Assembly: GCF_900167575.1 (NCBI RefSeq)
Contig: NZ_FUZP01000001.1
Coordinates: forward strand, 1,736,001 to 1,800,000
Direction of reading: 5' to 3'
From: Okibacterium fritillariae
GTDB lineage: Bacteria; Actinomycetota; Actinomycetes; Actinomycetales; Microbacteriaceae
Length of the DNA stretch: 64,000 nucleotides
Positions 18,208 to 27,341 of the stretch are shown piece by piece. Within the stretch, counting starts at the first letter, position 1. The number at the start of each line of letters is the position of its first letter. Made by a program: the position numbers and the translations under genes. The notes beneath the pieces were generated by a model that was not told where the DNA came from, ran no database searches, and saw nothing but the letters and a program-made list of their open reading frames with translations.

Positions 18208-19812
18208 TTGCCTGTGCTGAGTGTGCACGACCTCGAGATTCGTGTCGGCGCACGCGTCCTCATGGAAGACGTCAACTTCCGCGTTTCCGCCGGCGAGAAG
18301 ATCGGGCTCGTCGGTCGCAACGGCGCCGGCAAGACCACGCTCACCAAAACCCTCGCGGGCGAGCTGCCCCCGACGGCCGGCAAAATCGAATACACGGGCG
18401 AGATCGGCTATCTGCCGCAGGACCCCCGCTCGGGCAACCCCGACGACCTCGCCCGCACGCGCATCCTCGACGCCCGTGGCCTCGGCCAGGCCGTCTTGCA
18501 GATGAGCAAGGCGATGGAGGAGATGGCGTCGCCCGACGCCGCCGTCAGCGACGCGGCCATGAAACGCTACGGTGCCATCGAAGACCGCTTCCTCGCGCTC
18601 GGGGGCTATGCCGCCGAAGCCGAGGCCGCGTCGATCGCGTCGAACCTGAGCCTGCCCGACCGCATCCTCGACCAGCCGCTGCGCACGCTCTCCGGCGGTC
18701 AGCGCCGCCGCATCGAGCTCGCGCGCATCCTCTTCTCCGGTGCCGAGACCATGCTGCTCGACGAGCCTACCAACCACCTCGACGCCGATTCCGTCGTATG
18801 GCTGCGCGAGTTCATCAAGAACTACCAGGGTGGCGTAGTCATGATCAGCCACGATGTCGAGCTCGTGGGCGAGACGGTGAACCGCGTGTTCTACCTCGAC
18901 GCCAACCGCATGGTGATCGACGTCTACAACATGAACTGGAAGAACTATCAGCGGCAGCGCGCCGCCGACGAGGAGCGCCGCAAGAAAGAGCGCGTCAACG
19001 TCGAAAAGAAGGCGACCGCGCTGCAGATGCAGGCCGCGAAGTTCGGGGCCAAGGCATCCAAGGCGGCATCGGCGCACCAGATGGTCGCGCGCGCCGAGCG
19101 CATGCTGTCGGGGCTCGACGAGGTGCGCGCGGTCGACCGCGTGGCAAAGCTGCGCTTCCCCGCACCCGCACCGTGTGGCCGCACGCCCCTCATGGCGAGC
19201 GACCTGTCGAAGAGCTACGGCTCGCTCGAGATCTTCACGGCCGTCGACCTCGCGATCGACCGGGGCTCGAAGGTCGTCATCCTGGGCTTCAACGGTGCCG
19301 GCAAGACCACGCTGCTGCGCATGCTCGCGGGCGTCGACAAGCCCGACACGGGCCAGATCGAGCCCGGGCACGGCCTGCGCATCGGCTACTACGCCCAGGA
19401 ACACGAGACCATCGACGTGAAGCGTTCGGTGCTCGAGAACATGGTGTCGTCGTCGCCGCACATCACCGAGACCGAGGCACGCAAGGTGCTGGGCTCGTTC
19501 CTCTTCACGGGTGACGACGCACACAAGCCCGCGGGCGTGCTCTCCGGTGGAGAGAAGACGCGTCTGGCCCTCGCCATGCTCGTCGTCTCGGCCGCCAACG
19601 TGTTGCTGCTCGATGAGCCGACGAACAACCTCGACCCGGCCAGCCGCGAGGAGATCCTCGACGCCCTGGCGCACTACGAGGGCGCCGTCGTGCTCGTGAG
19701 CCACGACGAGGGTGCCGTCGAGGCGCTCAACCCCGAGCGCGTGTTGATCCTGCCCGATGGCGTCGAAGACCACTGGAACAAGGATTACGCCGACCTGATC
19801 TCGTTGGCGTAG
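18208..19812 (+). CDS. ABC-F family ATP-binding protein (ribosome-associated type)
   Basis: 534 residues with two fused ABC ATPase domains and no membrane segments. Domain 1 has Walker A GRNGAGKT at 36-43, signature LSGGQRRR and Walker B MLLDEPTNHLD. A charged linker rich in Arg/Lys/Ala separates it from domain 2 with GFNGAGKT, LSGGEKTR and LLLDEPTNNLD. ABC-F proteins act on ribosomes as translation factors or antibiotic-resistance factors; this one looks like the Uup/EttA-like housekeeping sort. The TTG start was taken because it gives the conserved first strand; a GTG two codons later is possible. Confidence 0.92.
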   Translation: MPVLSVHDLEIRVGARVLMEDVNFRVSAGEKIGLVGRNGAGKTTLTKTLAGELPPTAGKIEYTGEIGYLPQDPRSGNPDDLARTRILDARGLGQAVLQMSKAMEEMASPDAAVSDAAMKRYGAIEDRFLALGGYAAEAEAASIASNLSLPDRILDQPLRTLSGGQRRRIELARILFSGAETMLLDEPTNHLDADSVVWLREFIKNYQGGVVMISHDVELVGETVNRVFYLDANRMVIDVYNMNWKNYQRQRAADEERRKKERVNVEKKATALQMQAAKFGAKASKAASAHQMVARAERMLSGLDEVRAVDRVAKLRFPAPAPCGRTPLMASDLSKSYGSLEIFTAVDLAIDRGSKVVILGFNGAGKTTLLRMLAGVDKPDTGQIEPGHGLRIGYYAQEHETIDVKRSVLENMVSSSPHITETEARKVLGSFLFTGDDAHKPAGVLSGGEKTRLALAMLVVSAANVLLLDEPTNNLDPASREEILDALAHYEGAVVLVSHDEGAVEALNPERVLILPDGVEDHWNKDYADLISLA

Positions 19813-19853
19813 GTTCGGCCGGTCTCCGCACCGGCACCGACGAACGGACTGAT

Positions 19854-19882
19854 GGGGTTGGCTGCATCGCGCAGTCAGCCCC
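19854..19882. terminator. Terminator between the ABC-F and SURF1 genes
   Basis: A 12-bp stem with two G-U pairs (19854-19865 with 19871-19882) and a 5-nt loop lies between converging genes. The rest of the 182-bp gap shows nothing else of note. Confidence 0.55.
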
Positions 19883-19994
19883 TTCATCGTTGGTGGAAAC
19901 GGATGAGCGGCCTCGACGAGGGCCATTCGCATATCGCAGACTGTAGCTCACAGCCCGCAGGTAGCCGGTCGCAGCGGGCGCGGGAGACGCGAGA

Positions 19995-20921
19995 TCAGCG
20001 ACCCGAACCGAGGATGGCGTCCTCGACCTCGTTGTCCGACTCCGCCTGGGCGATGGCCTTCTTGCGGGCACGCTCGTCGGCGCGGATGCGCTCCTCCGGG
20101 TCGTCGGCGTTGAGGTTGCGGTACTCCTGCCGCACGGCCCAGCCGAAGCCGATGAAGCCGAGGATGGCGAAGACGAACCACTGGAACGAGTACGACAGGT
20201 GCGGGCCCTCGTCGGGCGTCGGACGGGTGACACCGACGGGGGCGGCCTCGGCGGGGGCCGGAGATTCGCTCGCCAGTAGACCATAGGCACCCGTGTAGGT
20301 GGGCTCATCGAGCGTCTTCTGCAGGTCATCCAGTTGGATCGTAGCGATCTGGCCCTCGGGGGCGCCGCGACCCGGCAGCGTGGGCTCGCCGGCCTTGAGA
20401 CGCGCCGAGACGGTGACCTCGCCCGCCGGGGGAGCCGGGATGTTGTCGGGGGAGTCCTGGCCGCTGCCCGTGGGGAGCCAGCCGCGGTCGACGATGAAGA
20501 TGTCGCCGTTCGCCAGCTCGAGGGGCGTGATGACCTCGAAGCCGGGGTTGCCGTTGAGCGGACGGTTGCGCACGAGCACCTGCTCGTCGGCGAGGTAGGT
20601 TCCGGTGACGCTCACGGGCAACCACTTGTCGTCCTCGTCGAAGGCGCCGAGCGTGGGCAGGGCCTGATCGATAGGCACCGGCGTGTGGTCGAAATTGGCG
20701 GCGACGCGATCGATCTCGACGCGGGCCTCGGCACGACGGGCCAGCTGCCAGGCGCCGAGCGCGCAGCAGACGAGAGCGAAAACGATGACGAGGGCGAGAT
20801 ACCCGGCCCAACGCTTCGAGAAGGCGAACGACCAGCCGGGGCCGGCGGGAACGGGGCCGCGGGCTGAGGCTGACGGAGCGGGGGAGGCCGAGCGGGTGGG
20901 CCGCTGATCGGGGGACGTCAT
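19995..20921 (-). CDS. SURF1 family cytochrome oxidase assembly protein
   Basis: 308 residues with a transmembrane helix near 38-58 and another near 243-262, bracketing a periplasm-facing domain: the normal SURF1 topology. LGAWQLARR after helix 1 and the DRGWLP segment near residue 145 are family hallmarks. SURF1 helps insert haem A into subunit I of aa3 oxidase, so it fits with ctaA and ctaB in this window. The long Pro/Ser/Ala-rich N-terminus and the charged C-terminus are variable. Its start overlaps the preceding small gene by 4 bp. Confidence 0.92.
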   Translation of the reverse strand: MTSPDQRPTRSASPAPSASARGPVPAGPGWSFAFSKRWAGYLALVIVFALVCCALGAWQLARRAEARVEIDRVAANFDHTPVPIDQALPTLGAFDEDDKWLPVSVTGTYLADEQVLVRNRPLNGNPGFEVITPLELANGDIFIVDRGWLPTGSGQDSPDNIPAPPAGEVTVSARLKAGEPTLPGRGAPEGQIATIQLDDLQKTLDEPTYTGAYGLLASESPAPAEAAPVGVTRPTPDEGPHLSYSFQWFVFAILGFIGFGWAVRQEYRNLNADDPEERIRADERARKKAIAQAESDNEVEDAILGSGR

Positions 20922-21145
20922 TCGGCGGTCCTCTCGAAGGCCACGACCTGAACGGGGAACTCGCGCGCCGCCAGGAAGTCGCGCAGGTAGTCGACGTGCT
21001 CATCGCACGCCAGCCAGACCTTCACGCGATCGGGGGTGTGGATCTTGGGGTTGCGCCATTCGACTCGAGCGGAGGCGGCAGCTCGGCATCCGGCTCGGGA
21101 ACACTGCGCGATGTCTGGATCGTTCCCGAGGTCGAACAGGCTCAT
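20918..21145 (-). CDS. Small putative metal-binding protein of unknown function
   Basis: 75 residues, not recognised as a characterised family. It has CSRAGC (Cys15 and Cys20) and later CDEH (Cys47, His50), a plausible four-ligand zinc site. Two beta-type segments lie around VEWRNPKIH and VKVWLACDEH. It overlaps SURF1 downstream and the DUF3099 gene upstream by 4 bp each (ATGA), so the three are translationally coupled. No signal peptide or membrane segment. A role in oxidase assembly is only suggested by position. Confidence 0.8.
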   Translation of the reverse strand: MSLFDLGNDPDIAQCSRAGCRAAASARVEWRNPKIHTPDRVKVWLACDEHVDYLRDFLAAREFPVQVVAFERTAE

Positions 21146-21645
21146 GAGGCGGGCCGTTCGGCCCAGGGCGCGGGGCGGTCGTGACCAGTGTCGTCGCGAC
21201 CTGGGCCGTCACCGTTACGGGCACGGTCAGTGTGAGCAGCTCCGTTGCGACCAGTACGCTCGTCGGCGCCTGTGCGCGACTCGCCGGCGCCATTCCCGGA
21301 AGCGTGGCTTGCGTCATCCGCGCGATCGCTCCCGTCGTCGGACTGGCGCTCACGCTCACCGCGAGGCTCGTCGGCGAAACGGGCCGGACGGCCCACGGGC
21401 ACGATGGCACCCGGGCGCTCGACGTCGGGCTGCGGGGGAGTGTTGCCCACGTTGGCCAACACCACGGCGATGTAGGGAAGGATGATGGCGCCGGCGGCGA
21501 TGATCCACATGGCCCAGCCGCGCACGAAAACGAGGAGCACGACACAAACGACGCGGATGCTCATGGCAACCGTGTACTTGATCATTCTGCTGCGTCGGTC
21601 GTCTTCCGGCGACGGCGGCAGAGACGTGATGGCCTGCGTTTTCAT
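21142..21645 (-). CDS. DUF3099 family membrane protein
   Basis: 167 residues starting MKTQAITSLPPSPEDDRRSR. Two adjacent hydrophobic helices (about residues 22-42 and 44-66) are followed by a long hydrophilic tail rich in Arg, Asp, Gly and Ala with little hydrophobic content. The N-terminal portion matches the DUF3099 pattern of small actinobacterial membrane proteins of unknown function. The frame continues upstream without homology, so the ATG at 21645 is chosen. It is divergent from the fabG-like gene. Confidence 0.8.
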   Translation of the reverse strand: MKTQAITSLPPSPEDDRRSRMIKYTVAMSIRVVCVVLLVFVRGWAMWIIAAGAIILPYIAVVLANVGNTPPQPDVERPGAIVPVGRPARFADEPRGERERQSDDGSDRADDASHASGNGAGESRTGADERTGRNGAAHTDRARNGDGPGRDDTGHDRPAPWAERPAS

Positions 21646-21735
21646 ATGGGTCAAGCCTACGTCTTCCCCTCGCCTAAGCTGGTACGGATTATCCGCGGAG
21701 AGGCGGACCTGAAGGCAATACGGAGGAATGATCTG

Positions 21736-22446
21736 ATGGCAACGGCACGAACGGTACTCATCTCGGGCGGCAACCGCGGCATCGGCTATGCCATCGCGGA
21801 AGAGTTCATCGCCCAGGGGCACCGCGTGGCCGTGACGGCCCGTTCGGGCGAGGGCCCCGCCGGCAGCATGACCGTTCGCGCCGACGTGACCGATCAGGCA
21901 TCCGTCGACGCCGCGTTCGCTGAGGTCGAGGCCGAGCTCGGCGCGGTCGAGGTCGTCGTGGCCAACGCCGGCATCACCAAAGACACCCTCCTCATGCGCA
22001 TGACTGCCGACGATTTCGACGACGTCGTCGACACCAACCTGGGCGGCTCGTTCCGCCTCGTCAAGCGCGCCTCGAAGGGCATGCTGAAGGCGAAGTACGG
22101 TCGCATCGTGCTGATCTCGAGCGTCGTCGGCCTCTACGGCTCGGCCGGTCAGGTCAATTACGCGGCCTCGAAGAGCGGGCTCGTCGGCATGGCGCGCTCG
22201 ATCACGCGCGAGCTGGGCGGCCGAGGCATCACCGCGAACGTCGTCGCCCCCGGTTTCATCGAGACCGACATGACGGCCGAGCTGCCCGAGGCCACGCAGG
22301 CCGACTACAAGAAGAGCATCCCCGCCGGTCGTTTCGCCACGGCCAACGAGGTCGCCAAGGTCGTTGCCTGGATCGCCAGCGACGACGCCGCCTACATTTC
22401 GGGCGCGGTCATCCCCGTCGACGGTGGCCTCGGAATGGGCCACTAG
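21736..22446 (+). CDS. fabG: FabG-type 3-oxoacyl-ACP reductase (SDR)
   Basis: 236-residue short-chain dehydrogenase. The cofactor loop is GGNRGIG (11-17), NAGI is at 77-80, and the catalytic triad is Ser129, Tyr142 and Lys146 (NYAASK). SDR sequences of this length with GFIETDM and the C-terminal VDGGLGMGH are usually 3-oxoacyl-ACP reductases of fatty-acid synthesis, using NADPH. In mycobacteria the homologue sits next to an enoyl reductase gene; here it stands alone. The ATG has GGAGG 8 nt upstream, which excludes the longer frame. Confidence 0.88.
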   Translation: MATARTVLISGGNRGIGYAIAEEFIAQGHRVAVTARSGEGPAGSMTVRADVTDQASVDAAFAEVEAELGAVEVVVANAGITKDTLLMRMTADDFDDVVDTNLGGSFRLVKRASKGMLKAKYGRIVLISSVVGLYGSAGQVNYAASKSGLVGMARSITRELGGRGITANVVAPGFIETDMTAELPEATQADYKKSIPAGRFATANEVAKVVAWIASDDAAYISGAVIPVDGGLGMGH

Positions 22447-22553
22447 ACCGAAGAACATTCCTCGTCTGCCGAGGACAGCCGAGCCCCCGGAGAGGCGGGT
22501 GTGGTGTGCCCCAGCGGGTGGGGTCGCGGACTGACGTGCGCCTCGGCGGGCAG

Positions 22554-22613
22554 AGCGCCGACTGCTGTGGGTTCGGCGGGCAGGGCGCGGATTGCTGTGG
22601 GTTCGGCGGGCAG
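22554..22613. repeat. Two 30-bp imperfect tandem repeats in the fabG-serB gap
   Basis: Units 22554-22583 and 22584-22613 share the core TGCTGTGGGTTCGGCGGGCA and differ at a few bases at their 5' ends. A partial copy (CTCGGCGGGCAG) precedes them and another fragment follows. They lie in the 229-bp gap between converging fabG and serB; no gene is supported in it. Confidence 0.75.
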
Positions 22614-22675
22614 GGCCGCCGACGAACGTGCGTCTCAGCGTGCGGCACCACCGTTCGGCGCCAGCATGAGTAGGT

Positions 22676-23356
22676 CTAGACAGAACCGCGCGGGATGCCG
22701 AGGAGTGGCAGCAGGGCGCGGAGGTCGACCTCCTGCGCCACGACGTCAGCACGCTCACGCACGACCGGCTTGGCATTGAATGCGACCCCGATGCCGGCGA
22801 CCGCCATCATCTCGAGATCATTTGCTCCGTCGCCGGCGGCAAGCGTGCGGTGAAGCGGGATATCGGATGCCGTCGCCCAGCCCGTGAGCGACTCGGCCTT
22901 CGTGGTGGCCGTGACGATGGGGCCGTCGACCTCGCCCGTGAGGCGACCGTCGGCTACCGCCAGGCGGTTGGCCAGGCAGAAATCGAGTCCGAGACGGTCG
23001 GCCGTCGCATCCAGCAGCTCGTGGAAACCGCCCGAGACGACCCCGATTAGGCCGTCTGCCGCGTGAACGGCGTCGACGAGCTCTCGAGCGCCGGATGTCG
23101 GGGCGATCTGTGCGCGCGCCCGGTCGAGCGCCGAGCTGTCGAGGCCACGCAGCGTCGACACCCGCGCGCGCAGGCTGGCCGCGAAGTCGAGTTCGCCGCG
23201 CATGGCCTGCGTCGTGATGCGTTCGACCTCGTCGAGCGACCCGGCCTCGGCGGCCAGCAGCTCGATGGCCTCGTTCTGTAGCAGAGTCGAGTCGGCGTCG
23301 AGCACGACGAGGAAGCGGCCGCGCGGGGGAGCGGTCGCGGCATCCGTGGGCGTCAT
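22676..23356 (-). CDS. serB: Phosphoserine phosphatase
   Basis: 226 residues of the HAD superfamily. It releases serine from phosphoserine. Motif I is DADST (Asp20, Asp22), then VVSGGF (motif II Ser), a lysine in ATTKAESL, and GDGANDLEM (motif III Asp residues). The compact size lacks the ACT domains of longer SerB proteins. The ATG at 23356 overlaps the glgC stop by 4 bp; the open frame upstream of it is the shadow of glgC. Confidence 0.93.
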   Translation of the reverse strand: MTPTDAATAPPRGRFLVVLDADSTLLQNEAIELLAAEAGSLDEVERITTQAMRGELDFAASLRARVSTLRGLDSSALDRARAQIAPTSGARELVDAVHAADGLIGVVSGGFHELLDATADRLGLDFCLANRLAVADGRLTGEVDGPIVTATTKAESLTGWATASDIPLHRTLAAGDGANDLEMMAVAGIGVAFNAKPVVRERADVVAQEVDLRALLPLLGIPRGSV

Positions 23357-24597
23357 GGCTCGACGCACACGCCCTTGCCGACCACGGTGAGACCGGAATC
23401 GGTGACGGTGAAGCCACGCGCACGGTCGCGATCGTGATCCACGCCGATCTGGGCGCCGGGCCGCACGAGCACGTTCTTGTCGAGGATGGCGCGCTGCACG
23501 ACGGCATCCGGGCCGATCTGCACACGGTCGAACACGACCGAGTCGACGACGCGCGCACCCGATTCGAGCTGAGCCCACGGGCCGAGCACGCTGCGCTCGA
23601 TGTGCGCGCCCGAGATGAGCGAACCCAACGAGACGATCGAGTCGATCACGGTGCCGAGGTTGCCCTTGGCGTCGCGCACGAACTTGGCGGGCGGCGAGTT
23701 CAGCTGCTGCGAGAAGATGGGCCACTCGCGGTTGTAGAGGTTGAAGATCGGGAGCGTCGAGATGAGGTCCTGGTGGGCCTCGAAGAACGAGTCGATCGTT
23801 CCCACGTCGCGCCAGTAGTAGCGGTCGCGATCGGTCGACCCGGGAACGTCGTTGCGGCGCAGGTCGTAAACACCGGCATCCTCGCGGTTCACGAAATCGG
23901 GGATGATGTCGCCACCCATGTCGTGGTTCGAATCGGTGCGTTCGCCATCGCGCGTGACCGCATCGATCAAGGCATCGGCGTTGAAGACGTAGTTGCCCAT
24001 GGACGCGAGCACCTCGTGCGGCGCATCGGGCAGGCCGGGGGCGTCGATGGGCTTCTCGAGGAAGCGCTCGACACGCGTGGGGTCGTTCTGGTCGACGTCG
24101 ATGACGCCGAACTGGTCGCTCAGCTCGATGGGCTGACGGATGGCCGCGACCGTCGCCCCGAGACCCGACGCGATGTGCGCCTCGATCATCTGGGTGAAGT
24201 CCATGCGGTAGACGTGGTCGGCGCCGACCACGACCACGATGTCGGGCTTCTCGTCACGCAACAGGTTGAGCGACTGAAGGATGGCGTCGGCCGAGCCGGA
24301 GAACCATCGCTTGCCGAGCCGCTGCTGGGCGGGCACCGAGGCCACGTAGGAGTCGAGAAGCCCCGACAGACGCCAGGTCTGCGACACGTGACGGTCGAGC
24401 GAATGCGACTTGTACTGCGTGAGCACGACGATCTGCGTGAGACCCGAGTTGATCAGGTTGCTGAGCGCGAAGTCGATCAACCGGTACTGACCACCGAACG
24501 GAACCGCCGGTTTTGCCCGGTCGGCCGTGAGGGGCATAAGACGCTTGCCTTCGCCACCGGCCAAGACGATGCCAAAGATCTTCTTCGATGCAACCAT
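23353..24597 (-). CDS. glgC: Glucose-1-phosphate adenylyltransferase
   Basis: 414 residues. It makes ADP-glucose from glucose 1-phosphate and ATP for alpha-glucan synthesis. The N-terminal nucleotidyltransferase motif is [19 protein letters not shown] (12-30), followed by [13 protein letters not shown] and [10 protein letters not shown]. The C-terminal left-handed beta-helix has hexapeptide-like repeats ([20 protein letters not shown]). It is divergent from glgA, with 46 bp between the starts, so they share a promoter region. Confidence 0.97.
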   Translation of the reverse strand: MVASKKIFGIVLAGGEGKRLMPLTADRAKPAVPFGGQYRLIDFALSNLINSGLTQIVVLTQYKSHSLDRHVSQTWRLSGLLDSYVASVPAQQRLGKRWFSGSADAILQSLNLLRDEKPDIVVVVGADHVYRMDFTQMIEAHIASGLGATVAAIRQPIELSDQFGVIDVDQNDPTRVERFLEKPIDAPGLPDAPHEVLASMGNYVFNADALIDAVTRDGERTDSNHDMGGDIIPDFVNREDAGVYDLRRNDVPGSTDRDRYYWRDVGTIDSFFEAHQDLISTLPIFNLYNREWPIFSQQLNSPPAKFVRDAKGNLGTVIDSIVSLGSLISGAHIERSVLGPWAQLESGARVVDSVVFDRVQIGPDAVVQRAILDKNVLVRPGAQIGVDHDRDRARGFTVTDSGLTVVGKGVCVEP

Positions 24598-24643
24598 TCC
24601 CCCACACTAGAGCCAACCTCAGGGGTGTACTAGCGTTCTCGAC

Positions 24644-25831
24644 ATGCGAGTCGATGTGTTGACGAAGGAATATCCCCCCGAGATCTATGGCGGTGCCGGT
24701 GTGCACGTGGCGGAGCTGGTCTCCGCTCTCCGTCGGTCCATCGATGTGGAAGTGCGCTGCTTCGGCGCGCCGCGTTCCGAGGAGCACACGACCGCCTATG
24801 CGCTGCCCGAGGGCCTCGCCGGGGCGAACGGCGCCATCGGCACGCTCGGCACCGACCTCGAGATGGTGGCGGATGCCGCGGGCGCCGACGTCGTGCACTC
24901 GCACACCTGGTATGCAAACGCCGCTGGTCACATCGCAAAACTGCTGCACGGCATCCCTCATGTGGTGACCGCGCACTCGCTCGAACCCCTGCGTCCGTGG
25001 AAGGCCGAGCAGCTCGGCGGCGGCTACCGCGTTTCGAGCTGGATCGAGAAGACCGCGTTCGAGGCGGCCGACCGCGTGGTCGCCGTGTCGAACGGTATGC
25101 GCGCCGACATCCTGCGCAGCTATCCCTCGATCGACCCCGAGAAGGTCGTCACGATCTACAACGGAATCGACATCGACGCGTGGGCGCCGGTGCACGATGA
25201 CGAGTTGGTGCGATCTTTAGGGGTTGACCCTCAGAAACCGTCCGTGGTATTCGTGGGCCGCATCACCCGCCAGAAGGGTCTGCCTTACCTGCTGAAGGCG
25301 CTGCGGTTCTTGCCCGCCGAGGTGCAGGTCGTGCTGTGCGCCGGAGCCCCCGACACCCCCGAGATCCTCGCCGAGGTGCAAGAGGGCGTGCGTCAGCTGC
25401 AGCAGGAGCGCGAGGGCGTCATCTGGATCGACCGGATGCTGGCACGCCGCGAGCTTTCCAGCATCCTCACCGCGGCCACCACGTTCGTTTGCCCGTCGGT
25501 TTACGAACCGCTCGGAATCGTCAACCTCGAGGCCATGGCGTGCGGCGCGGCCGTCGTCGGAACGGGAACCGGCGGCATCCCCGAGGTCGTGGTCGACGGT
25601 GTGACGGGCCGCATCGTGCCCATCGACCAGGCCACGGATGGCACGGGCACGCCGACCGACCCCGAGAAGTTCGTACGCGACCTCGCGGACGCCCTGATCG
25701 AGGTCGTGAGCGATCCGGAACGTGCCCGCGAGATGGGCCGCGCCGGCCGCGAGCGTGCCGAAACCGAGTTCAGCTGGCAACGTATCGCCGATCAAACCGA
25801 GGCGCTGTACCGTTCGATCGCCGCGGACTGA
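24644..25831 (+). CDS. glgA: GT4 glycosyltransferase, glycogen synthase / maltose-1-phosphate synthase (GlgA/GlgM)
   Basis: 395 residues of the GT4 family. The N-terminus MRVDVLTKEYPPEIYGGAGVHV and the sugar-nucleotide domain with YNGIDIDAW, FVGRITRQKGLPYLL and CPSVYEPLGIVNLEAM are intact. In actinobacteria such short ADP-glucose enzymes were first called GlgA, and the mycobacterial homologue is now known to make alpha-maltose 1-phosphate (GlgM). Which product this one makes cannot be decided from sequence. It shares a promoter region with glgC, which supplies its donor. Confidence 0.9.
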   Translation: MRVDVLTKEYPPEIYGGAGVHVAELVSALRRSIDVEVRCFGAPRSEEHTTAYALPEGLAGANGAIGTLGTDLEMVADAAGADVVHSHTWYANAAGHIAKLLHGIPHVVTAHSLEPLRPWKAEQLGGGYRVSSWIEKTAFEAADRVVAVSNGMRADILRSYPSIDPEKVVTIYNGIDIDAWAPVHDDELVRSLGVDPQKPSVVFVGRITRQKGLPYLLKALRFLPAEVQVVLCAGAPDTPEILAEVQEGVRQLQQEREGVIWIDRMLARRELSSILTAATTFVCPSVYEPLGIVNLEAMACGAAVVGTGTGGIPEVVVDGVTGRIVPIDQATDGTGTPTDPEKFVRDLADALIEVVSDPERAREMGRAGRERAETEFSWQRIADQTEALYRSIAAD

Positions 25832-25844
25832 GATTCGGCGGGTT

Positions 25845-25867
25845 CGGAGTGCATAAACGGCACTCCG
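25845..25867 (+). terminator. Hairpin after glgA
   Basis: An 8-bp perfect stem (25845-25852 with 25860-25867), 7-nt loop, 14 bp past the glgA stop and upstream of the ABC gene. No U tract; it may be a weak terminator. Confidence 0.4.
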
Positions 25868-25896
25868 GGCTCGCCACCGGCCGATAGGCTGGACCC

Positions 25897-26679
25897 ATGG
25901 CGAGCGTTGTTCAATTCACCGATGTATCCGTAAACCGTGGCGGAAGCCCCATTCTTGACTCCATCACCTGGTCGGTGGAGGAGAACGAACGTTGGGTGAT
26001 CCTCGGCCCGAACGGCGCCGGCAAGACCACACTGCTGCAGCTGGCCTCGAGCTTCATCCACCCGTCGCGCGGGCAGGTCGACCTGCTCGGCTCGCGTCTC
26101 GGCGGCATCGACGTCTTCGAGCTGCGCCCGCGCATCGGCTTCGCGTCGACCGCGATGGCCCGGCGCGTGCCGAACGATGAGACGGTTCTCAACGTCGTCA
26201 TGACGGCCGCCTACTCGGTCACCGGCCGGTGGACGGAAGACTACGAGCAGATCGACGAGCGACGCGCCCACCGCGTGCTGTCCGAGTGGCGGCTCGAGGG
26301 CCTGGCCGACCGCACCTTCGGCACGCTGAGCGACGGCGAGCAGAAGCGCGTCCTCATCGCCCGCGCCGTGATGACCGACCCCGAGCTGTTGTTGCTCGAC
26401 GAGCCGGCCGCCAGCCTCGACCTCGGTTCGCGCGAAGAGCTCGTCGCGCTGCTGGGCGGCTACGCCCGCTCCGAAGAGGCTCCCGCCATCGTCATGGTCA
26501 CGCACCACGTCGAGGAGATCCCCATCGGCTTCACGCATGCGCTGCTGCTCGGCAACGGTGGCATCGTCGCCCAGGGAACGCTTGCCGAGACCTTGACCTC
26601 CGAGAATCTCACGAATGCCTTCGGCCTGTCGATTGTGCTCGAGGAGCACAACGGCCGCTTCAACGCCCGCGCCGAGTAG
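25897..26679 (+). CDS. Single-domain ABC ATPase of unknown substrate
   Basis: 260 residues with one ABC domain: Walker A GPNGAGKTTLLQL near residue 40, signature LSDGEQKRV (unusual Asp for Gly at position 3), Walker B LLLLDEPAASLD, and the switch histidine in VTHHVEEIP. Sequences of this sort resemble the ModF/iron-type ATPases, and end in a short C-terminal arm. No permease is encoded beside it, so its partner and substrate are unknown. It lies 65 bp after glgA on the same strand. Confidence 0.9.
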   Translation: MASVVQFTDVSVNRGGSPILDSITWSVEENERWVILGPNGAGKTTLLQLASSFIHPSRGQVDLLGSRLGGIDVFELRPRIGFASTAMARRVPNDETVLNVVMTAAYSVTGRWTEDYEQIDERRAHRVLSEWRLEGLADRTFGTLSDGEQKRVLIARAVMTDPELLLLDEPAASLDLGSREELVALLGGYARSEEAPAIVMVTHHVEEIPIGFTHALLLGNGGIVAQGTLAETLTSENLTNAFGLSIVLEEHNGRFNARAE

Positions 26680-26749
26680 CGTTCACCGCGCGCGACACGC
26701 CTCGCGGCAACGCTCACGCACACGGCCAACCATCTGATAAAGTAGGTAG

Positions 26750-26765
26750 CTGGCGTCTGCGCCAG
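26750..26765 (+). terminator. Hairpin upstream of rpmE2
   Basis: A 6-bp stem with 4-nt loop (CTGGCG / CGCCAG) followed by ATTCTTTTAG. It may end the ABC ATPase transcript or act as a leader hairpin for the ribosomal protein gene 45 bp downstream. Confidence 0.5.
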
Positions 26766-26809
26766 ATTCTTTTAGTGCCACCACACAGACAACGATCGCA
26801 AGGAACCTC

Positions 26810-27058
26810 ATGAAGACTGACACCCACCCCACGTACGCACCGGTCGTTTTCCGCGACCTCGCTTCGGGTGCGACCTTCCTCACCCGTTCCACCGTCTCGT
26901 CGAACAAGACCATCGAGCTCGACGGCGTCGAGTACCCCGTCATCGACGTCGAGATCTCGTCCGAGTCGCACCCGTTCTACACGGGTAAGCAGCGCATCAT
27001 GGACTCGGCCGGCCGCGTCGAGAAGTTCAACCAGCGCTTCAAGGGCTTCGGCAAATAG
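26810..27058 (+). CDS. rpmE2: 50S ribosomal protein L31 type B
   Basis: 82 residues. [21 protein letters not shown] and the end [21 protein letters not shown] match the type B L31. It lacks all cysteines, whereas type A L31 carries a CxxC zinc site; cysteine-free forms replace zinc forms during zinc limitation in several bacteria, often under Zur control. No Zur box was recognised upstream. AAGGAAC lies 6 nt before the ATG. Confidence 0.95.
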   Translation: MKTDTHPTYAPVVFRDLASGATFLTRSTVSSNKTIELDGVEYPVIDVEISSESHPFYTGKQRIMDSAGRVEKFNQRFKGFGK

Positions 27059-27112
27059 GCCGTTCCCTCTGATTCGGGCTTCGCTCACGCGAGGCTCGAC
27101 ACAGAATCGCTC

Positions 27113-27150
27113 CACAGGGCCGTGCAACCGTCAGGTTGCACGGCCCTGTG
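27113..27150 (+). terminator. Terminator after rpmE2
   Basis: A perfect 17-bp stem with a GTCA tetraloop, 54 bp past the rpmE2 stop. Very stable. Confidence 0.85.
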
Positions 27151-27200
27151 TCGTACCCGCGGACGGTCGATGAGTGAGGCGCCAAGCTGGGCATACGACG

Positions 27201-27234
27201 AAGGGCTGAACGACTCGGAAATCGTCCAGCCCTT
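27201..27234. terminator. Second hairpin in the rpmE2-exonuclease gap
   Basis: A 13-bp stem with one A-C mismatch and an 8-nt loop, followed by TT. It lies between converging genes; the rest of the 283-bp gap holds no gene that can be supported. Confidence 0.6.
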
Positions 27235-27341
27235 TTCGGCACCCGCCCGCGACAGGCAAAGGTGACGCGTTAGCCAGCGTCGCGCCAGCCCGTGACGCGC
27301 AAGCCCTGAGGCGTCAGCGAATCGGCGCCAGGGAATCGGCG

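Noticed and set aside
22501-22779. A 92-codon plus-strand frame over the fabG-serB gap
   Set aside because: It runs into the serB gene on the opposite strand and translates the 30-bp repeat as Gly/Arg/Ala runs, so it is not treated as a gene.
26680-26809. A Zur operator upstream of rpmE2
   Set aside because: No TGAAAATGA-type or similar dyad was seen; only a small hairpin is present.
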